A stretch of 64,000 nt of DNA, taken from NCBI GenBank assembly GCA_020002185.1, contig CM034536.1, positions 10,316,764-10,380,763 on the forward strand, in the 5' to 3' direction. Shown piece after piece: positions 59,576 through 64,000 of this stretch (position 1 is the first letter of the stretch; each line of letters starts with the position of its first letter). The DNA is from Paraescarpia echinospica. Its lineage: Eukaryota > Annelida > Polychaeta > Sabellida > Siboglinidae. A model generated the notes under the pieces. That model ran no database searches and was not told the origin of the DNA. It saw only the letters and a program-made list of their open reading frames with translations. The translations under genes and the position numbers were made by a program.

Positions 59576-61590
59576 GTTGGGTTGCTTTTAATCACTGTGG
59601 TATATCATCTACCAGGGTGTTCATCTAAGTTGGGTTGCTTTTAATCACTGTGGTATATCATCTACCAGGGTGTTCATCTAAGTTGGGTTGTTTTTAATCA
59701 CTGTGGTATATCATCTACCAGGGTGTTCATCTAAGTTGGGTTGCTTTTAATCACTGTGGTATATCATCTACCAGGGTGTTCATCTAAGTTGGGTTGCTTT
59801 TAATCACTGTGGTATATCATCTACCAGGGTGTTCATCTAAGTTGGGTTGCTTTTAATCACTGTGGTATATCATCTACCAGGGTGTTCATCTAAGTTGGGT
59901 TGTTTTTAATCACTGTGGTATATCATCTACCAGGGTGTTCATCTAAGTTGGGTTGCTTTTAATCACTGTGGTATATCATCTACCAGGGTGTTCATCTAAG
60001 TTGGGTTGCTTTTAATCACTGTGGTATATCATCTACCAGGGTGTTCATCTAAGTTGGGTTGCTTTTAATCACTGTGGTATATCATCTACCAGGGTGTTCA
60101 TCTAAGTTGGGTTGCTTTTAATCACTGTGGTATATCATCTACCAGGGTGTTCATCTAAGTTGGGTTGCTTTTAATCACTGTGGTATATCATCTACCAGGG
60201 TGTTCATCTAAGTTGGGTTGCTTTTAATCACTGTGGTATATCATCTACCAGGGTGTTCATCTAAGTTGGGTTGCTTTTAATCACTGTGGTATATCATCTA
60301 CCAGGGTGTTCATCTAAGTTGGGTTGCTTTTAATCACTGTGGTATATCATCTACCAGGGTGTTCATCTAAGTTGGGTTGTTTTTAATCACTGTGGTATAT
60401 CATCTACCAGGGTGTTCATCTAAGTTGGGTTGCTTTTAATCACTGTGGTATATCATCTACCAGGGTGTTCATCTAAGTTGGGTTGCTTTTAATCACTGTG
60501 GTATATCATCTACCAGGGTGTTCATCTAAGTTGGGTTGCTTTTAATCACTGTGGTATATCATCTACCAGGGTGTTCATCTAAGTTGGGTTGCTTTTAATC
60601 ACTGTGGTATATCATCTACCAGGGTGTTCATCTAAGTTGGGTTGCTTTTAATCACTGTGGTATATCATCTACCAGGGTGTTCATCTAAGTTGGGTTGCTT
60701 TTAATCACTGTGGTATATCATCTACCAGGGTGTTCATCTAAGTTGGGTTGCTTTTAATCACTGTGGTATATCATCTACCAGGGTGTTCATCTAAGTTGGG
60801 TTGCTTTTAATCACTGTGGTATATCATCTACCAGGGTGTTCATCTAAGTTGGGTTGTTTTTAATCACTGTGGTATATCATCTACCAGGGTGTTCATCTAA
60901 GTTGGGTTGCTTTTAATCACTGTGGTATATCATCTACCAGGGTGTTCATCTAAGTTGGGTTGTTTTTAATCACTGGTATATCATCTACCAGGGTGTTCAT
61001 CTAAGTTGGGTTGCTTTTAATCACTGTGGTATATCATCTACCAGGGTGTTCATCTAAGTTGGGTTGTTTTTAATCACTGGTATATCATCTACCAGGGTGT
61101 TCATCTAAGTTGGGTTGCTTTTAATCACTGTGGTATATCATCTACCAGGGTGTTCATCTAAGTTGGGTTGTTTTTAATCACTGGTATATCATCTACCAGG
61201 GTGTTCATCTAAGTTGGGTTGCTTTTAATCACTGTGGTATATCATCTACCAGGGTGTTCATCTAAGTTGGGTTGTTTTTAATCACTGTGGTATATCATCT
61301 ACCAGGGTGTTCATCTAAGTTGGGTTGCTTTTAATCACTGTGGTATATCATCTACCAGGGTGTTCATCTAAGTTGGGTTGTTTTTAATCACTGTGGTATA
61401 TCATCTACCAGGGTGTTCATCTAAGTTGGGTTGCTTTTAATCACTGTGGTATATCATCTACCAGGGTGTTCATCTAAGTTGGGTTGTTTTTAATCACTGT
61501 GGTATATCATCTACCAGGGTGTTCATCTAAGTTGGGTTGCTTTTAATCACTGTGGTATATCATCTACCAGGGTGTTCATCTAAGTTGGGT
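59576..61590. repeat. 53-bp tandem array, third block
   Basis: About 38 regular units; the first two-thirds is dominated by the 53-bp TTGCTTTT variant, while 50-bp variants alternate near 60960-61200. Confidence 0.94.
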
Positions 61591-62287
61591 AAACAGTTTA
61601 TTGGAAGTATAGAAAGTCTGAAGAAAACAAATTGCCCTATATTTTTACTTCAGAATATTTCCAATAAATTTTCGACCCAACCTGGATCGAACACTGGTAA
61701 AGGACAGACCACAGTGATTGAAAATATCCTAACTTGTTCCCAAACTTCTGCAGTTAGCAAAAGTTCCCAAAATGTCTTCTCGTTGAAGTACAGTTGATAT
61801 CTATTCCTTCACCTTGACCACCAAAATTTGTTTTGATGAACCATTTTTTTTAGTTTGTTTATAAATATCAACATTGCAGTTCAGCACGCAGTAAAAATAT
61901 CATACTTGAGTCAGTCGATACTTCAAATATCAACATTGCAATTCAGCACGCAATTAAAATATCATATTGAGTCGATCGATCCTTGAAATATCAACATTGC
62001 ATGTAGGCATGCAATGAACATATGATATATTGAGTCGGTCGATACTTCAAATTAGGCAAATAATAGTCAATTTAAAATAACAGTCAAATTATATGAATGA
62101 GCTGCAGTTCAATAAAACACATTTTTGCTTAGCTGTAAAGGAATTTAATAATGGGAATGCAGGGTTCAGATAGTTAAGCAATATTTGCAAGCAAAATTCA
62201 ATTTGAAAGCCTAAACAAAAGTTATGTTACTAGGGCATGAAATATGCTGTTTGAAGGATGTGCAAGTATAAACACTCCAGCTGACAT
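61591..62287. repeat. Block-specific segment with three units of about 62 bp, copy 2
   Basis: Near-identical to 54949-55645, with a handful of substitutions such as TTTTGATGAACC for TTTTTATGAACC. Confidence 0.85.
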
Positions 62288-63045
62288 TTGAATTCGACCT
62301 GAACAAACTTGTCTACTGGGCAAAGACATGGCAGATGGACTTTAATGTATCAAAGTGCACCATCCTCTCAGTTACCACCAAGAGGAAGCCATCGATCTAT
62401 GATTACTACGTGGAGAACCAACAGATCCCATGGACATCATGACAGCCTGGGTGTTACCATCGACACAAAGTTATCCTGGCAGCCACACATCAACAAAGTG
62501 CAGAACAAAGCCAGAAAGACACTTGGCTTAGTTAAAAGAACACTGCATGCGGTGCCATTTCATGTGAGAAAAACAGCATACGAGGTACTTGTCCGACCAA
62601 CGCTTGAGTATGCTACGTGTGCCTAGGCATCCCACACCAAGACTGGTACCCAGACATTAGAGCAAGTGCAGCAAACGCAGCTCGCTTTGTCACCAACGAT
62701 TACCGCTGCCCCTCAAGGGTAACGGCTATGTGCGCTAACCTGAAGTGGAACACTTTATACAGAAGACGTCGGTTAAGAGATGCCATAGTGTTCACCACGG
62801 ACTAGTGCGCATCAGCTTCCTTACCATCATTACCACAGTACATAACTGCACCAGACGAAAACACAAGTACAAACTACGAACACTGCCAGCCTCCTGCACG
62901 ACCTACCAGCACTTGTTCTATGTACGCCCTACCCCACTGAAACTCACACAGGAAGCAGTTGCAGTGTCTACTGCAGAAATATTCCAAGAGCCGCTCTCCC
63001 AGTCATCCAGACATTTACATTATAGATGCCCGTTTTTGTTTTAAT
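62288..63045 (+). pseudogene. LINE RT C-terminal remnant, copy 2
   Basis: Same element as at 55646, here extending to its end. The TGA of copy 1 is AGA here, but a TAG at 62624 replaces the Trp codon that copy 1 retains. The tail frame (62745-63044) ends with TAA. No YxDD box is present, so both copies are 5'-truncated and inactive. Confidence 0.85.
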
Positions 63046-64000
63046 CACGGACTGCCTGTTTTTATTATTATTTACATATTTCTTAATTAATTAATTTATT
63101 GTTTTACCCCACAATAACATTACAAACTGCAGAATAGTGAAATATAACCTTTTAGCAGGATACTCTTGAAGACCTGAAGTAAATAGCTTAATAGTATAAA
63201 GTAAAGTAAGTAAAATAAATTTATTTCCTCATCCAGATAATATACAGCACAATTCAGGAGCAATGTAACACAGATGAGGTGGCTACCAGAGAAGTATAAC
63301 TTATCGAGCTGGTAGCCATTTAAATCAATGTAGACGTTTTGTATTATTATATTTTGAAGCTACTTTTAAACATTTTAATATCATAAACTGCAGCAAATTT
63401 ATATTCAAATTTCTCAGATGTGATACGGAGTGGTTGATTGTAGCAGTGAATCATGGAGAGATTCTTCAGGTATAGCGGCAAGGAAATCAAGGACAGTGAC
63501 TTTGCTGTGTTCATAAACAGTTCCTAGGAAATAAATCTGGAAGTAATCACATAAAATGCCAGTTTACAAAGTTTCTGCCAACTTTCTGTGTACGCATATC
63601 TTTTCTTTTTTCAAAACGTTCCACAAAAATGAGGAAATGACAAAAAAAATCCATGGGGTGAAAGTATAGATTGTTGTATTTTTGCATGTTTAGAGACAAC
63701 AAATACTTTACTGACAGTTGGAATAATGTAATTTGGAATTATTATCTTGAAAGTGTTTTTGATGTGTGTTTTGGATTGAACGGTATGTGATTTGAAACAA
63801 AAATACCAAACTTTGATGATGTCTGCCTCAAAACTTGACTTGTGGGTGGGTCATTCAACCACCCGTAACTTTGCAATAAAACGACTTACCAGTGGTATCA
63901 TTGTAAAACTGAAATGTTTCCCTTTTACATACTGTCAAAATATACCTTAAGACCTGAACACTTAACTCTGTTAAATGTTATTGGTATGTGCCTGTGCCTG
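63046..64000. other. Unique sequence to window end, no GYS exon found
   Basis: AT-rich sequence without recognised coding or repeat signal. I searched for an exon continuing GYS in phase 0 and found no convincing candidate. Confidence 0.4.

Overview
The window is animal (metazoan) nuclear DNA: AT-rich, intron-dense, and filled with transposon remnants, tRNA-derived SINEs and long tandem arrays. The repeat mix (LINEs with an N-terminal AP-endonuclease, two tRNA-SINE families, CA and TCTG microsatellites) and the protein similarity suggest a lophotrochozoan, most likely a mollusc. The species assignment is inference only. A run of exactly 1,000 N (56389-57388) shows this is a scaffold with an unresolved gap.

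One host gene is recognisable: glycogen synthase (GYS type, eukaryotic UDP-glucose-dependent, GT3 family), on the + strand. Fourteen exons were placed by splice sites and phase: 5632-5776, 17611-17792, 24038-24229, 25302-25487, 25960-26104, 27078-27195, 27820-27940, 31928-32094, 34853-34931, 35804-35917, 36405-36531, 37544-37701, 45510-45611 and 46522-46596. A probable fifteenth is at 52459-52578. Together they give 677 codons with no internal stop and keep the E-x7-E catalytic pair and the arginine-rich glucose-6-phosphate switch. The terminal exon and stop codon were not found. Intron 5 has a GC donor.

Upstream (1-4700) are remnants of a LINE (-), a Ty3/gypsy-like pol (-), a Mutator-like element with SWIM and Ulp1-like segments (+), and a CA microsatellite. 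Intron 1 (11.8 kb) carries a LINE fragment, a 3.8-kb array of a 48-bp satellite that is open on both strands, a hAT fragment and a perfect 62-bp hairpin. Intron 2 holds a long inverted repeat with a hAT-like MITE nested in one arm. Introns 3 and 5 hold the same SINE in opposite orientations. Intron 7 holds about 64 copies of a 58-bp minisatellite whose unit is a copy of the exon 8 acceptor plus the first codons of exon 8. Intron 12 (7.8 kb) is a stack of mobile elements. Intron 13 contains a broken copy of exon 13.

From 48.5 kb to 63 kb the sequence is a repeated block: an 85-bp array, a degenerate array of about 35 bp, exon 15, unique intron, a 53-bp array, and a LINE remnant. It appears twice almost intact on either side of the N gap, with a third partial copy at 48.5-50.5 kb. 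It is either a recent tandem duplication of a GYS exon or an assembly duplication. The most interesting signals are the splice-acceptor-derived minisatellite in intron 7 and the exon 15 duplication.
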